Shown: positions 35,474-44,468 of the stretch, piece after piece
How positions within the stretch are numbered: the stretch's first letter is position 1
Layout: each line of letters opens with the position of its first letter
Assembly (NCBI RefSeq): GCF_028401415.2
Contig: NZ_CP171821.2
Span: 1,612,001 to 1,676,000, forward strand
Direction: 5' to 3'
DNA length: 64,000 bases
Origin: Glaciecola sp028401415
GTDB taxonomy: Bacteria > Pseudomonadota > Gammaproteobacteria > Enterobacterales > Alteromonadaceae
Notes under the pieces: model-generated
The model's input: only the letters and a program-made list of their open reading frames with translations
Database searches by the model: none
What the model was told of the DNA's origin: nothing
Made by a program: the position numbers and the translations under genes

Positions 35474-35856
35474 TAACTATCATTATCCTTTTGCGCAACT
35501 CTATCCGCGGTTTGCGTTTTCATTTTTATTATTGTGAGTTTTAGGTGTCTAAGCACCAAACTCGCACGGCGTGAGACAATCCCTACTCACTTGCTTTGTA
35601 CTTGTTAAAGTTACCAGCAATTAGCGTTCCAATACGGCCGGAGCCACTAATGCTATGATTAATATATATTTTTAGTTTGAAAAAGTCGACAATGTGTCGC
35701 AAAAAACATACGGTGTTCACTAATTTGATGCACACGCATTATGCTAGTGCATCTATTGTCCTAGTTCTGCATTTAACTTGCAAGCGACTTATCATTGAGA
35801 GCATAATGATTTTGCATAAACGCACTGTCGTGATAACAATAATAAAAGGGAATGTG
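35474..35856. other. 383-base divergent promoter region of the polysaccharide operon
   Basis: Separates wecA (minus) from the truncated peptide-transporter gene (plus). No credible gene is seen. AT-rich blocks near 35515-35540 and 35650-35670 would suit promoters. I looked for the ops (GGCGGTAG) element used by RfaH on both strands and did not find it. AAGGG at 35846-35850 is the ribosome binding site of the transporter fragment. Confidence 0.5.
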
Positions 35857-36142
35857 ATGCAAATTGATAGAGCAAAAGACCGCCGCTTTTTCGGTCATCC
35901 AATGGGATTGGTAACGGTATCTGTGACTGAGATGTGGGAACGTATGAGCTACTACGGTATGCGCGCCCTGCTTGTTTTATTTATGACGGCATCACTGCAG
36001 GAGGGCGGACTCGGGCTCACCGTCGCAGCAGCCGGCGCAATCTATGGCCTTTATACTGGCTCAGTATACTTTTTTGGTCTACCAGGCGGATGGCTTGCCG
36101 ATAGAGTAATCGGTAGCCAACGAGCCATATGGTATGGCGGTA
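35857..36142 (+). pseudogene. POT/PTR2-family peptide transporter, 5' fragment
   Basis: Only the first 95 or so codons of a proton-dependent oligopeptide transporter are present. ATG 35857 has AAGGG 6 bases upstream, and the translation has the family opening FFGHPMGLVTVSVTEMWERMSYYGMRALLVLFM, then IYGLYTGSVYFFGLPGGWLADRVIGSQRAIWYGG. At about 36142 the likeness stops abruptly and the frame runs on through reverse-strand mlaA sequence to a stop at 36213. A full family member has about 450-520 residues and 12-14 helices, so this cannot be functional. Either a deletion joined the gene to mlaA or the assembly is chimeric here. Confidence 0.85.
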
Positions 36143-36696
36143 TAATTAAAACGATCCACCACATTACCCACGAAACCGCGCGTATCTCTTGGGCCAAAAA
36201 ACGGCAACATTAAATAAGGCCCGGAATCTATTCCATGAGCCCCTAATACTTGCGCAAATTCCTCTTCTTGTTGTTCAATGCCCATTTTACTGGCAACGTC
36301 AAAAATCCCTAAGATCCCGACCGTAGAATTAATTAAAAATCGGCTGAAACTTGCAAATGAGTCCTCAGGTTTGCCCTGCAGTAAATTGTTGATGCTGTTT
36401 GCCGGCTCTTCAATATTCGTCGCGGCATTTAGCAGACCTGTGCGGACTGGCTGCGGCGTAATGTATACATAACCTTGGGCAACCGGTTTAAGAATAAACT
36501 TATCAAGCACATCACGGTTAAAATCCCACATAAGACGATTGATTGGCTCAAGCGGATCTGATACGTTTTCCAAGTCTTCTTTAGCTTGATTAATTTTTGC
36601 TTGTTCAATTGCCTGTCGATGATTTGCAGTGCAGCCGCTTAAGCTCACAATGGCGCATACAACACCTAAAATCACGCAGCGTTTTATTCTTTGCAC
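36079..36696 (-). pseudogene. mlaA: MlaA (VacJ) lipoprotein, 3' end lost
   Basis: MlaA is an outer-membrane lipoprotein that removes misplaced phospholipids for the Mla pathway. Start chosen at GTG 36696, because AAGGA sits 8 bases upstream and gives MQRIKRCVILGVVCAIVSLSGC with lipobox LSGC; ATG 36714 is also in frame. The family body is clear: DPLEPINRLMWDFNRDVLDKFILKPVAQGY, PVRTGLLNAATNIEEPANSINNLLQG, FSRFLINSTVGILGIFDVAS and GPYLMLPFFGPRDTRG. After about DRFN (36143) it runs into reverse-strand transporter sequence and stops at 36079. Roughly the last 70-80 residues of the family are missing. It is the last gene of the ccm operon. Confidence 0.83.
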
Positions 36697-36724
36697 TTCG
36701 ATTGTCCTTATCATTTGATATTAA

Positions 36725-38074
36725 TTAGAGCTGAGCATCAATCAATAGCTTTTTTGCTACCGAGTTGCCCTTGATTAACTCTAGTCGCATAATCTCACCT
36801 TGCAACTCACCCGGCGTAATTGCAACATCAGCGTCTTTTGAAATCCGCGCGGTGAGAACCACAGCCGATGCATTGTCTAAATTCATCTGCGGCATCATAG
36901 CGTCTTCAAGAGACAAACGTAATTCATAGGGGAAGCTCGGGATGGCCATGCGTCTTACTGCTAAAGGAAGCTTTGAATCAGTATCTGCGTTTTGCGCAAA
37001 AACAATCAAAAAACCGGAATCAGGTAGACGATTGACTAACTCAGGGGCTATATCAATCGATACATCAATTGATGTGCCTTTTTGCACATCATTGAGCTGA
37101 TCCTGACGGTCAATAGGCTGACCACTTGCCAGCATTCTAGGACTTGCTGTTTGGGTATTATCAAGCTCAAACAAAGACTCCGGAGCCCCCATACTAATTA
37201 ATTGACCAACCAAGGACTGATAAAACGTGCTTGAGGGAGACAACTGACTCTTAATGATGTCAAAGTTCTGCAATGCTGTGTCCAAATCACCCAGTTGACT
37301 AGCCACCACCGTCAGTAGTAATCGATAGTCTCGATTTTCTGGCGCGATACTGACTAGGTAATTGACCTGTCGGCTGGCATTTTCCAGAGACTCCTCAGTC
37401 CCTGTTGCCATGAGCGCTTGAGCATACTTTTCCCGAATTTCAGTATTACTAGGTTCTAAATCGAGCGCCTTTTCAAACGCCGCAATGGACTCTTCCATTC
37501 GACCGATTGCCATTTGAACTTGTCCCAGCAATCGCCAGCCTTCAGTGTCTTGAGGCGTTTCGCGTAAACGCTTTCGGATCACCAAGGCAAATTTTGCATA
37601 ATCGTTAGGCGTAATTTGCGCAGTAGCGCTTGGTGGACCTTGTGCAGCAGCGCCGCCAATTATACGTTGAGTTAATTCCGCAGCTTGTGATTGGGCGAAT
37701 GTATACTCTTGCAAACCTGCAAGCTGATTAGCGTCAAAGTAAACCCAAGCGCCAATAAGCAAGCCTGGTAATGACAATCCTGCAATTAAGCGCCAGCTTA
37801 CTGAATCTACTGGGCTATACTTGGCATCGTTTGCTTCGCTGATTTCACTTTCGTCAACCAAGGCCAGCTTGAGTTCTTTGACAGCGGAATGTTTATCCTT
37901 TTCAGATATCAAACCCTCTTCGAGCTCTTGTTCCAATTCGGCCATTCGCTGTTTAACCACATTCGCATTACTGACTTCTAAACGATGTTTCTTGGCTTTT
38001 CTCAAGGCAGGTAACACAACAAACAGCGATGCTACGACTACCAGTAAAGCCGATAATATATAAAAACTAGTCAC
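36725..38074 (-). CDS. ccmI: CcmI, cytochrome c maturation TPR protein
   Basis: Holds apocytochrome c for haem ligation. The 449-residue protein has two N-terminal membrane helices (FYILSALLVVVASLFVVLPAL, residues 3-23; LIAGLSLPGLLIGAWVYFD, about 95-113) with a cytoplasmic loop carrying the leucine-zipper-like RMAELEQELEEGLISEKD. A periplasmic TPR region (about 155-300, GWRLLGQVQMAIGRMEESIAAFEKALDLEPSN) and a C-terminal beta domain follow. It overlaps the ccmH stop by one base. Confidence 0.93.
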   Translation of the reverse strand: MTSFYILSALLVVVASLFVVLPALRKAKKHRLEVSNANVVKQRMAELEQELEEGLISEKDKHSAVKELKLALVDESEISEANDAKYSPVDSVSWRLIAGLSLPGLLIGAWVYFDANQLAGLQEYTFAQSQAAELTQRIIGGAAAQGPPSATAQITPNDYAKFALVIRKRLRETPQDTEGWRLLGQVQMAIGRMEESIAAFEKALDLEPSNTEIREKYAQALMATGTEESLENASRQVNYLVSIAPENRDYRLLLTVVASQLGDLDTALQNFDIIKSQLSPSSTFYQSLVGQLISMGAPESLFELDNTQTASPRMLASGQPIDRQDQLNDVQKGTSIDVSIDIAPELVNRLPDSGFLIVFAQNADTDSKLPLAVRRMAIPSFPYELRLSLEDAMMPQMNLDNASAVVLTARISKDADVAITPGELQGEIMRLELIKGNSVAKKLLIDAQL

Positions 38075-38700
38075 TAACCTTCCCGTTCTTCTAACAATGC
38101 TTCCGCTTTAGCCAAACGAGACTCAATGTCGATTTCGTCAACTGCTTTACGACGTTTGATAAATACCATGAGCATAATCAAGGCAAATAGCACTGGCGTT
38201 AACCATAACCACAATGTCACTGCATTGAGCGGAGGCTGATAATGCACGAAATCTCCATAACGCTGCTTCATCCAGCCCACCACCTCAGATTCACCTTTAC
38301 CTTCCTGCATCAATTCATATACCTTGCGACGCATATCATGCGCAATAGGTGCATCTGAATCTGCAATATTCTGATTTTGACACTTCGGACAACGAAGTTC
38401 AGCCGTCAGCTTGAGGAAGGTTTTTCTATCATTTGGGTCTGAAAATACATAATTTTCCGCATATTGTCTTTCAGAAACTTGCGCAGAACTGACTTGCCCA
38501 AAATCGTCTTTAGAATTTAAACCTTGGTCAATTTCTTGCGCGTTCGCGCTCATAAACAACCCAAGCCATGCTAATGCCCACAAGGTACAAATGCGCTGAG
38601 CGTTTTGATTCAAAAAAAAGCTCGCAAAAGATCGTAATCGTTTTTGTAAACCGCCATGCCGTTGCAAGCCATTATACCTTTGAAAACCGCTACGGCGCAT
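38074..38700 (-). CDS. ccmH: CcmH, haem-lyase thiol-disulfide oxidoreductase subunit
   Basis: Reduces the CXXC of apocytochrome c during haem attachment. The mature domain has ELRCPKCQNQNIADSDAPIAHDMRRKVYELM with the LRCPKCQ active site, then RYGDFVHYQPPL and a C-terminal membrane helix (LWLWLTPVLFALIMLMVFI). I start at ATG 38700, which has GGAG 6 bases before it and overlaps the ccmG stop; ATG 38715 and TTG 38718 are also in frame. The N-terminus is unusually long and basic (GFQRYNGLQRHGGLQKR) before the signal-anchor helix; this is odd but uninterrupted. Confidence 0.92.
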   Translation of the reverse strand: MRRSGFQRYNGLQRHGGLQKRLRSFASFFLNQNAQRICTLWALAWLGLFMSANAQEIDQGLNSKDDFGQVSSAQVSERQYAENYVFSDPNDRKTFLKLTAELRCPKCQNQNIADSDAPIAHDMRRKVYELMQEGKGESEVVGWMKQRYGDFVHYQPPLNAVTLWLWLTPVLFALIMLMVFIKRRKAVDEIDIESRLAKAEALLEEREG

Positions 38701-39319
38701 GCTCGACTCCAACATCAATTTTGCTTAGGTCCACCGCGCTTTGCTCGCTTTCTTGCATCAATGCATCATAGATAGGCGCAAATTTATTTCGCCACACCCT
38801 CTCGTTCACGTCACCTAAATGATGCACGCGAATAATACCTTGCTGGTCGACCAAAAATGTCTCGGGAGCCCCAGTTACCCCGAGGTCAAGCGCTGTGTTT
38901 CTGTATACGTCAAAAATGTTAAATTGATAGGGATTACCGTAGCGCGATAGCGTTTCGTTTACCTCAGTGCGTACTCGATTAATCGTTTTGCTGCCAAAAT
39001 CAGGATCTAAGTCTTGATCATAGTACAAACCCACAAAACGAACGCCGTCATTACGCAATTGTGTTAAATAGGGCAACTCAATTGCACACGTTACGCACCA
39101 TACCCCCCAAACGTTTATGACCGTTATTTTACCTTGAAATATCTGGTTGTCGTAAATCACACTTTCATCCATCAAATCAGGTAGCGAAAACTCGGGAAAG
39201 GCTTCAGACAAAACTTCAGACTCTCGCTGCATTGGATCGGAAAATAACCCTTTAAACAAAAAGAAACAAAGACCCAAGAATAGAAAAAAGGGAATAAGAA
39301 ACCACGCTAAACGATTCAT
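38690..39319 (-). CDS. ccmG: CcmG/DsbE, thioredoxin-like cytochrome c maturation protein
   Basis: Membrane-anchored periplasmic thioredoxin-like protein that passes reductant to CcmH and apocytochrome c. The 209 residues start with an anchor helix (LAWFLIPFFLFLGLCFFLF). The active site is VWGVWCVTCAIELPYL (CVTC in place of the common CPTC), and the conserved GAPETFLVDQQGIIRVHHLG contains the cis-Pro loop. The C-terminal 20 residues overlap the ccmH start. It overlaps ccmF by 4 bases. Confidence 0.94.
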   Translation of the reverse strand: MNRLAWFLIPFFLFLGLCFFLFKGLFSDPMQRESEVLSEAFPEFSLPDLMDESVIYDNQIFQGKITVINVWGVWCVTCAIELPYLTQLRNDGVRFVGLYYDQDLDPDFGSKTINRVRTEVNETLSRYGNPYQFNIFDVYRNTALDLGVTGAPETFLVDQQGIIRVHHLGDVNERVWRNKFAPIYDALMQESEQSAVDLSKIDVGVEHAP

Positions 39320-41370
39320 GTACGTGCCTCACTAGCTTCGCCATGGGTTTTGGTGTGTATTGGTTCAAGACCTTGCGTCCCATCCCCTGTGTTCGACGCT
39401 TTCGCCTTAAATACAGACTTAACTTTAGCAATTTTTTTAATACGATAACGTTTGTCAGCAATCGAAAATGCACCACCAATGCACATTATCACTGCACCAC
39501 CCCAAATCCATACAACAAACGGTTTATAGTATAGGCGCACGGCCCACGCGTCGTTCTCGAGGGGCTCTCCCAAGGCGACAAAGAGATCTCGAGTGAATGT
39601 GGTGTGAATACCGGCTTCCGTCATGCCCATGCGCTGCACGGTATAAAATCGCTTTTCCGGTTCTAAGTGAGACACTTTTTCGCCATTTTTATACACATCA
39701 AAAATGCCTTTATCCGATAAGTAATTCGGACCCTCTACTGCAACCACACCCGTAAATTCCACATCGTAGTCAGCAATACTCACCACCTGTCCAGGTTCCA
39801 TACGCAGGTCGCGCTCCAGTTCATAATTGCTAACCAAGGTGATGCCAATGAGGGTTACGGCAAATCCAACATGTCCTAAAATCATGCCCCAATGACTGCG
39901 TGTCAACTTGCGCAAGGAGATAATTAGTGACTCTTCACGAGTTTGCGAAACGACTCGCTGGCGAACCTCTAATGCCGTTCCAAGCAATATCCAAAAGCTC
40001 ATAACAAGCCCTAACAAGCCCATATAAGTTCGCTCGCTGTAAGTAGCATTGACTAAGAGCCCCGCACTTACTGCAAGAATGAAGGCAAATATGAGTTGGT
40101 TTCTCAGCGCGATTGGTGCCTGACGCTTCCAGCGTGATAAGGGACCAATCGCCATGAATAACACAAAAGGCACTATCAAAAGCGTGAACATTTGATTAAA
40201 GAATGGTGCGCCGATGCTAATTGTGCCTAAACCGATTTCTTTGTGGACTAGCGGAAACAAGGTACCAAGCAGCACCACAATAGTGGCCGCAACCAGCAAC
40301 ACGTTGTTGCCCATCAGCATCATTTCGCGCGAGAACATATCATAACGACCCACACTTTTTAGCTGAGAAGCCCTGATTGCGTAAAGCAACAGCGAGCCTC
40401 CAATTACCACCACCAGCAGGCCTAAGATGAATAAACCTCTAGAGGGGTCGCTGGCAAATGAATGGACTGACACTAGTACGCCAGAGCGCACTAAAAATGT
40501 ACCTAGTAAGCTTAATGAAAATGCCGAAATTGCAAGTAATACCGTCCAAGACTTAAACACCTTGCGTTTTTCAGTCACTGCAAGTGAATGCATTAGGGCT
40601 GTGCCCACTAACCATGGCATAAAGGACGCGTTTTCGACCGGATCCCAAAACCACCAGCCCCCCCAACCAAGCTCGTAATAGGCCCACCAACTGCCTAACG
40701 CAATGCCTAAGGTCAAAAAAGACCATGCAGCAATTGTCCAGGGTCTGGACCAACGCGCCCAGGTTGAGTCAAGCTGTCCGCCAATAAGCGCCGCTATCGC
40801 GAATGCAAATGCAACTGAAAAACCCACATAACCCATGTACAACATGGGAGGGTGGATAATCATGCCAAAGTCTTGAAGCAGTGGATTGAGGTCGCGTCCA
40901 TCTACTGGAAAGAAAGGCAACATGCTGTCGAAAGGATTTGATGTCAACAACATAAACAAGTAGAAGGAAATACTCACCATACCAAGCACCGACAGTACTC
41001 GCGCCACCATCGCTTGCGGAATACCCTTTGAAAATGCGGCTACAGCCACCGTCCAAACTGCAAAAATCAGCACCCATAATAAAAACGAGCCTTCATGCCC
41101 ACCCCATACTGCCGTAATTTTATAATAAATAGGCAGTTTACTGTTTGAGTTTTGAGCCACGTAATTCACGCTAAAATCGTCTGTCACAAAAGCGTAAGTT
41201 AGACAAACGTACGCAATGAGCGTGAATGCAAAGAGCCCCCATGCAAGCGGCCTTGCCATTTGCATCAAGGTTTGATTATTGGTTTGCGCTCCCCACAAAG
41301 GATACACCGCGAGGAGGATAGAGAGCACCAGCGCAATAACAAGCGTCACATTTCCTAACTCAGGTATCAT
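39316..41370 (-). CDS. ccmF: CcmF, haem lyase integral membrane subunit
   Basis: Core of the haem lyase that attaches haem to apocytochrome c. The 684-residue polytopic protein has the tryptophan-rich WWD domain (GSWWAYYELGWGGWWFWDPVENASFMPWLVGTALMHSL), the P-His motif regions IIHPPMLYMGYVGFSVAFAFA and WGGHEGSFLLWVLI, and a C-terminal periplasmic domain with a final helix. The first 60 bases of the downstream reading overlap neighbours only by ATGA junctions. Length is close to the family norm of about 650. Confidence 0.96.
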   Translation of the reverse strand: MIPELGNVTLVIALVLSILLAVYPLWGAQTNNQTLMQMARPLAWGLFAFTLIAYVCLTYAFVTDDFSVNYVAQNSNSKLPIYYKITAVWGGHEGSFLLWVLIFAVWTVAVAAFSKGIPQAMVARVLSVLGMVSISFYLFMLLTSNPFDSMLPFFPVDGRDLNPLLQDFGMIIHPPMLYMGYVGFSVAFAFAIAALIGGQLDSTWARWSRPWTIAAWSFLTLGIALGSWWAYYELGWGGWWFWDPVENASFMPWLVGTALMHSLAVTEKRKVFKSWTVLLAISAFSLSLLGTFLVRSGVLVSVHSFASDPSRGLFILGLLVVVIGGSLLLYAIRASQLKSVGRYDMFSREMMLMGNNVLLVAATIVVLLGTLFPLVHKEIGLGTISIGAPFFNQMFTLLIVPFVLFMAIGPLSRWKRQAPIALRNQLIFAFILAVSAGLLVNATYSERTYMGLLGLVMSFWILLGTALEVRQRVVSQTREESLIISLRKLTRSHWGMILGHVGFAVTLIGITLVSNYELERDLRMEPGQVVSIADYDVEFTGVVAVEGPNYLSDKGIFDVYKNGEKVSHLEPEKRFYTVQRMGMTEAGIHTTFTRDLFVALGEPLENDAWAVRLYYKPFVVWIWGGAVIMCIGGAFSIADKRYRIKKIAKVKSVFKAKASNTGDGTQGLEPIHTKTHGEASEART

Positions 41371-41837
41371 TGATACGCACCATCATCAGGCTTTTTGTGA
41401 TGAACGCCAAGCTTTTCAGCAAGCTCAGGAGGCATATATTCTTCGTCATGTTTTGCAAGGACTTCATGCGCCACAATCAAGGTCCCTGTTTCTAAGGTTC
41501 CTGTAGCAACAATGCCCTGTCCTTCTCTAAACAAATCCGGCAAGATCCCGCTGTATCGAACCGTTACAGTTGGACCTACATCCATTAAATCGAAGCTAAC
41601 GGCTAAAGTATCATTGTCGCGTTTAACTGAGCCTGGTACTACCAAGCCACCAATTCGAATACGTTGGCCAAGTTGTGGCATCACTCCGGTTTTATCCTTT
41701 CCATTGTGGATTTCACTGGGAGTATAGAATACGTCGATGCTGTCGTTGAGTGTATACAACATCACGCCAATAGCAGCTGATAGGAGAATCAACACACTTG
41801 AGACTGCAAAAAGCCTTTGTTTACGTCTTGAGTTCAT
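41367..41837 (-). CDS. ccmE: CcmE, haem chaperone
   Basis: Periplasmic chaperone that carries haem covalently on a His and gives it to CcmF. The 156-residue protein has an N-terminal anchor (RLFAVSSVLILLSAAIGVMLYTL), an OB-fold body (IRIGGLVVPGSVKRDNDTLAVSFDLMD and VRYSGILPDLFREGQGIVATG), and the haem-binding motif AHEVLAKHDEEYMPPE, where the His of LAKHDEEY is the attachment site. It overlaps ccmF by 4 bases and begins 26 bases after the ccmC::ccmD stop. Confidence 0.96.
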   Translation of the reverse strand: MNSRRKQRLFAVSSVLILLSAAIGVMLYTLNDSIDVFYTPSEIHNGKDKTGVMPQLGQRIRIGGLVVPGSVKRDNDTLAVSFDLMDVGPTVTVRYSGILPDLFREGQGIVATGTLETGTLIVAHEVLAKHDEEYMPPELAEKLGVHHKKPDDGAYQ

Positions 41838-41863
41838 GGATTATATTGCGCCTTCATCTTTTT

Positions 41864-42940
41864 CTATAGTGGATTATTAGTGGGAAGCACAGCACCCGTT
41901 CTTGTTTTTTGTTTTCTCTTTTCGCGTGCTTCGATAATTCGTTTCGCTCTGTCTTGCTGTTGCTTGACGTAAGTCTCGACCGCTTTGCTAAGCCAGTGAC
42001 TTTGCAAATACAATATTGTCATGGCCAATATACTTACTCCAAAAGACAACCATACGAACAACGCTCGGTTGCCCATACTTAAAAAGTCCTCGCTTCCCTC
42101 AAACTTAAACCCTGACTGATACATAAAATACAGCCCAAATGCTCCCAAAGTCAGACCAAGCATTGTAGCAATAGTTCTGCCTTGTATGCGGCGCAAAGGA
42201 TGTTCACTATTGCTTAACATTTCACTGACCCATGGGCGATGCGCGTCGCGCTTTATTAACTCAGCGCGCAACCGTATGAGCACAGTTGCGCCAATGAAAC
42301 CAATCATCCCAACAATGCATACTACCAAAGGTATTGCCATATCTGCGGGCATGGAAGGTTTGTCAATTTTACTAATGCTGGCGGGTTGATGAAGCGTGTT
42401 CCACCACTCTACAGAATATTTAATGATGGGGATGTTTATAACGCCAACCATTGCCATAATTGCAGCGGCTTTCGAACCTTGTTGTTTATCCTCAAACGAA
42501 ACGTAGAGTGCAATAACGCCTAAATACAAAAACAGTAAAATGAGCTGAGACGTAAGACGCGCATCCCAAATCCACCATGTACCCCAGGTTGGTTTACCCC
42601 ACACTGCGCCGGTAAATAAGGAGATAAAGGTGATAACTGCACCCACAGGCGCAATCGCTATCATCACTGAGAAAGCCGTTCTCCATTGCCAGACAACACC
42701 GACAAATGCTGCTACTGCCATGGCTATATATGCCGTCATCGACTGGGTTGCACTTGGAACATGTATGTAAATGATGCGGTAAACATCAAACTGTTGATAA
42801 TCTGTGGGAGCAAATGCTAATCCCCATACTGTGCCAAGGCTTAAGCCCACAAGACCAAGCATTGCAAACCAGGGAAACAGCTGATTACACAGCAAGTAAG
42901 CTTTGTCCGGTTTAGCGTATGAGTTAATCCACTTCCACAT
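41864..42940 (-). CDS. ccmC: CcmC-CcmD fusion, haem export/delivery protein
   Basis: CcmC loads haem onto CcmE with CcmD as a small partner. Start ATG 42940 overlaps the ccmB stop (TAATG); an in-frame start at 42988 lies inside ccmB. Residues 1-240 are CcmC, with six helices and the WWD motif WGTWWIWDARLTSQ (119-132), P-His flanks and RPWVSEM at the usual end. The frame then continues without a stop through an extra hydrophobic segment (TIATMLGLTLGAFGLYFMYQSG, about 256-277). A CcmD-like part follows (EDFLSMGNRALFVWLSFGVSILAMTILYL, 283-312, then a basic coil AVETYVKQQQDRAKRIIEARE). No separate ccmD gene is seen before ccmE. The extra helix would place the CcmD part in its known orientation. 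Confidence 0.9.
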   Translation of the reverse strand: MWKWINSYAKPDKAYLLCNQLFPWFAMLGLVGLSLGTVWGLAFAPTDYQQFDVYRIIYIHVPSATQSMTAYIAMAVAAFVGVVWQWRTAFSVMIAIAPVGAVITFISLFTGAVWGKPTWGTWWIWDARLTSQLILLFLYLGVIALYVSFEDKQQGSKAAAIMAMVGVINIPIIKYSVEWWNTLHQPASISKIDKPSMPADMAIPLVVCIVGMIGFIGATVLIRLRAELIKRDAHRPWVSEMLSNSEHPLRRIQGRTIATMLGLTLGAFGLYFMYQSGFKFEGSEDFLSMGNRALFVWLSFGVSILAMTILYLQSHWLSKAVETYVKQQQDRAKRIIEAREKRKQKTRTGAVLPTNNPL

Positions 42941-43608
42941 TAATTTTGACTCACTTTTAAAGAATAGGCGATGGCCGCTGGCGCACATGCAAGCGAGCCC
43001 AAAGCTAGTGCGAGCATAATACCAAGTTGGAAGCCATAAGGTAATTGTAAAGATGCTGAATCCACCGCTGAGGTGGCAAAAATAAGCAACGGAATAAACA
43101 GTGGAATAAGCAGCAGAGCCACCAGCACACCACTTCGCTGCAAACCTACAGTAAGCGCAACGCCAATCGCGCCAACTAGAGAGATTACAGGCGTTCCCAC
43201 AACAAGCGTTGCCAGAAGCGCTATGTACATGTCAAAGGTCATGTTTAAAAACAGTGCCAAAAGAGGTGATAAAACCAGCAAGGGGACGATATGAATGAGC
43301 CAGTGACAAAGCACCTTGACCAAAACAATTAAATATAACGATGTTGATGACAAGGTATACTGCTCAAGCGTTCCATCGTTAAAATCGTCTCGAAACATGC
43401 GTTCCATTCCAAGCAGTAATGAAAGTATCGCCGCCACCCAAATTACGGCGCCACTCACACGCTGCAATATTTCAGGCGAGGGGCCGATAGCAAGTGGAAA
43501 TAATGTAATGACCATCACAAAAAACATCAGTGGCTGCATTAACTCTGCACGCTGACGATAAGCAAGCGCGATATCTCGTTTAAAAAATGATACCAGTATC
43601 ATTGCCAC
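42940..43608 (-). CDS. ccmB: CcmB, haem exporter permease subunit
   Basis: Membrane subunit of the CcmAB ABC complex that frees holo-CcmE from CcmC. The 222-residue protein has six hydrophobic segments and the family start MILVSFFKRDIALAYRQRAELMQPLMFFVMV. FRDDFNDGTLEQYTLS and GTPVISLVGAIGVALTVGLQRSGVL are further family motifs. It overlaps ccmA by one base and ends in the TAATG junction with ccmC. Confidence 0.95.
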   Translation of the reverse strand: MAMILVSFFKRDIALAYRQRAELMQPLMFFVMVITLFPLAIGPSPEILQRVSGAVIWVAAILSLLLGMERMFRDDFNDGTLEQYTLSSTSLYLIVLVKVLCHWLIHIVPLLVLSPLLALFLNMTFDMYIALLATLVVGTPVISLVGAIGVALTVGLQRSGVLVALLLIPLFIPLLIFATSAVDSASLQLPYGFQLGIMLALALGSLACAPAAIAYSLKVSQN

Positions 43609-44258
43609 TACCAGCGATACTCCAAGCTAAACTCCCTTTGCTCATATGCAAGGTTCACGGCTTGATGTGAGGTCATAATCACACATCCACCGCTTTGTAG
43701 AAAATTGAGTATCTTTGCCTCAACCATAGCTACCATAGAGACATCAAGCGCTGTAAAAGGCTCATCTAAGACCCATAATTTTGGCTGATAAAGAGAGGAA
43801 TCACCACTTTGCGTTATCCATAATTTTGCGAGAGCAACTTTACGTTGCTGTCCCTGCGACAGATACTTCACCGCAAGTGTTTCCAGGCCCTCCAAGCCTA
43901 AGGTTTCTAAAACCAAAAGGATTTCATCATGGCGAAGCTTAAGGCCGTGTTGCTGGCACCAAAACGCGATATTTTCGATGGGATTTAGCAAACCGCTGAC
44001 CCCGAGTTTATGACCAAAATAGATGAAATGCAGGCTGGCTTGATTTAGATCACGATGAACATCATGCCCGCATATCACGACGTTTCCAGACTGCGCTTCA
44101 CTCAAACCAACTAAAATCCGCAAAAGACTCGTTTTTCCTGCTCCATTTTCTCCGCGCAATAAAACGAGATCTCCAGCATTAATGTGAAGACTAAGATCTT
44201 CAAACAAAATGCGGTCTTGCTTTTCGCAAGTGAGTCCAGTTGCAGATAAAACGTTCAA
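43608..44258 (-). CDS. ccmA: CcmA, haem exporter ATPase
   Basis: ATPase of the CcmABCD complex. The 216-residue protein has Walker A LLRGENGAGKTSLLRIL, the signature YLSQGQQRKVALAKLW, Walker B LWVLDEPFTALD and a switch His in MTSHQAV. It is the first gene of the ccm operon; a 210-base region with AT-rich blocks separates it from the divergent FliK-like gene and should carry the operon promoter. Confidence 0.95.
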   Translation of the reverse strand: MNVLSATGLTCEKQDRILFEDLSLHINAGDLVLLRGENGAGKTSLLRILVGLSEAQSGNVVICGHDVHRDLNQASLHFIYFGHKLGVSGLLNPIENIAFWCQQHGLKLRHDEILLVLETLGLEGLETLAVKYLSQGQQRKVALAKLWITQSGDSSLYQPKLWVLDEPFTALDVSMVAMVEAKILNFLQSGGCVIMTSHQAVNLAYEQREFSLEYRW

Positions 44259-44468
44259 ATGCAGATTAGCCTTACAAATTAAAGTGCGCCGGCGCCGAAA
44301 ATGAAGACACCCATAAAAACGAAATAATACATGAAAACAAAGGATTAACCTAGGGCGCGTTGCTCATAAAGCACTTATATGATCGATCGGAAATACCTGT
44401 TTATTATTTGGGTTCAATAGCTTAGGTCAATATACTTTAGTAAGCATGTATTTTGCCGATATTAAGAT

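Noticed and set aside
35474..35856. Search for an ops/JUMPstart element before the polysaccharide operon
   Set aside because: No GGCGGTAG or its complement was found; RfaH control is not supported by the sequence.
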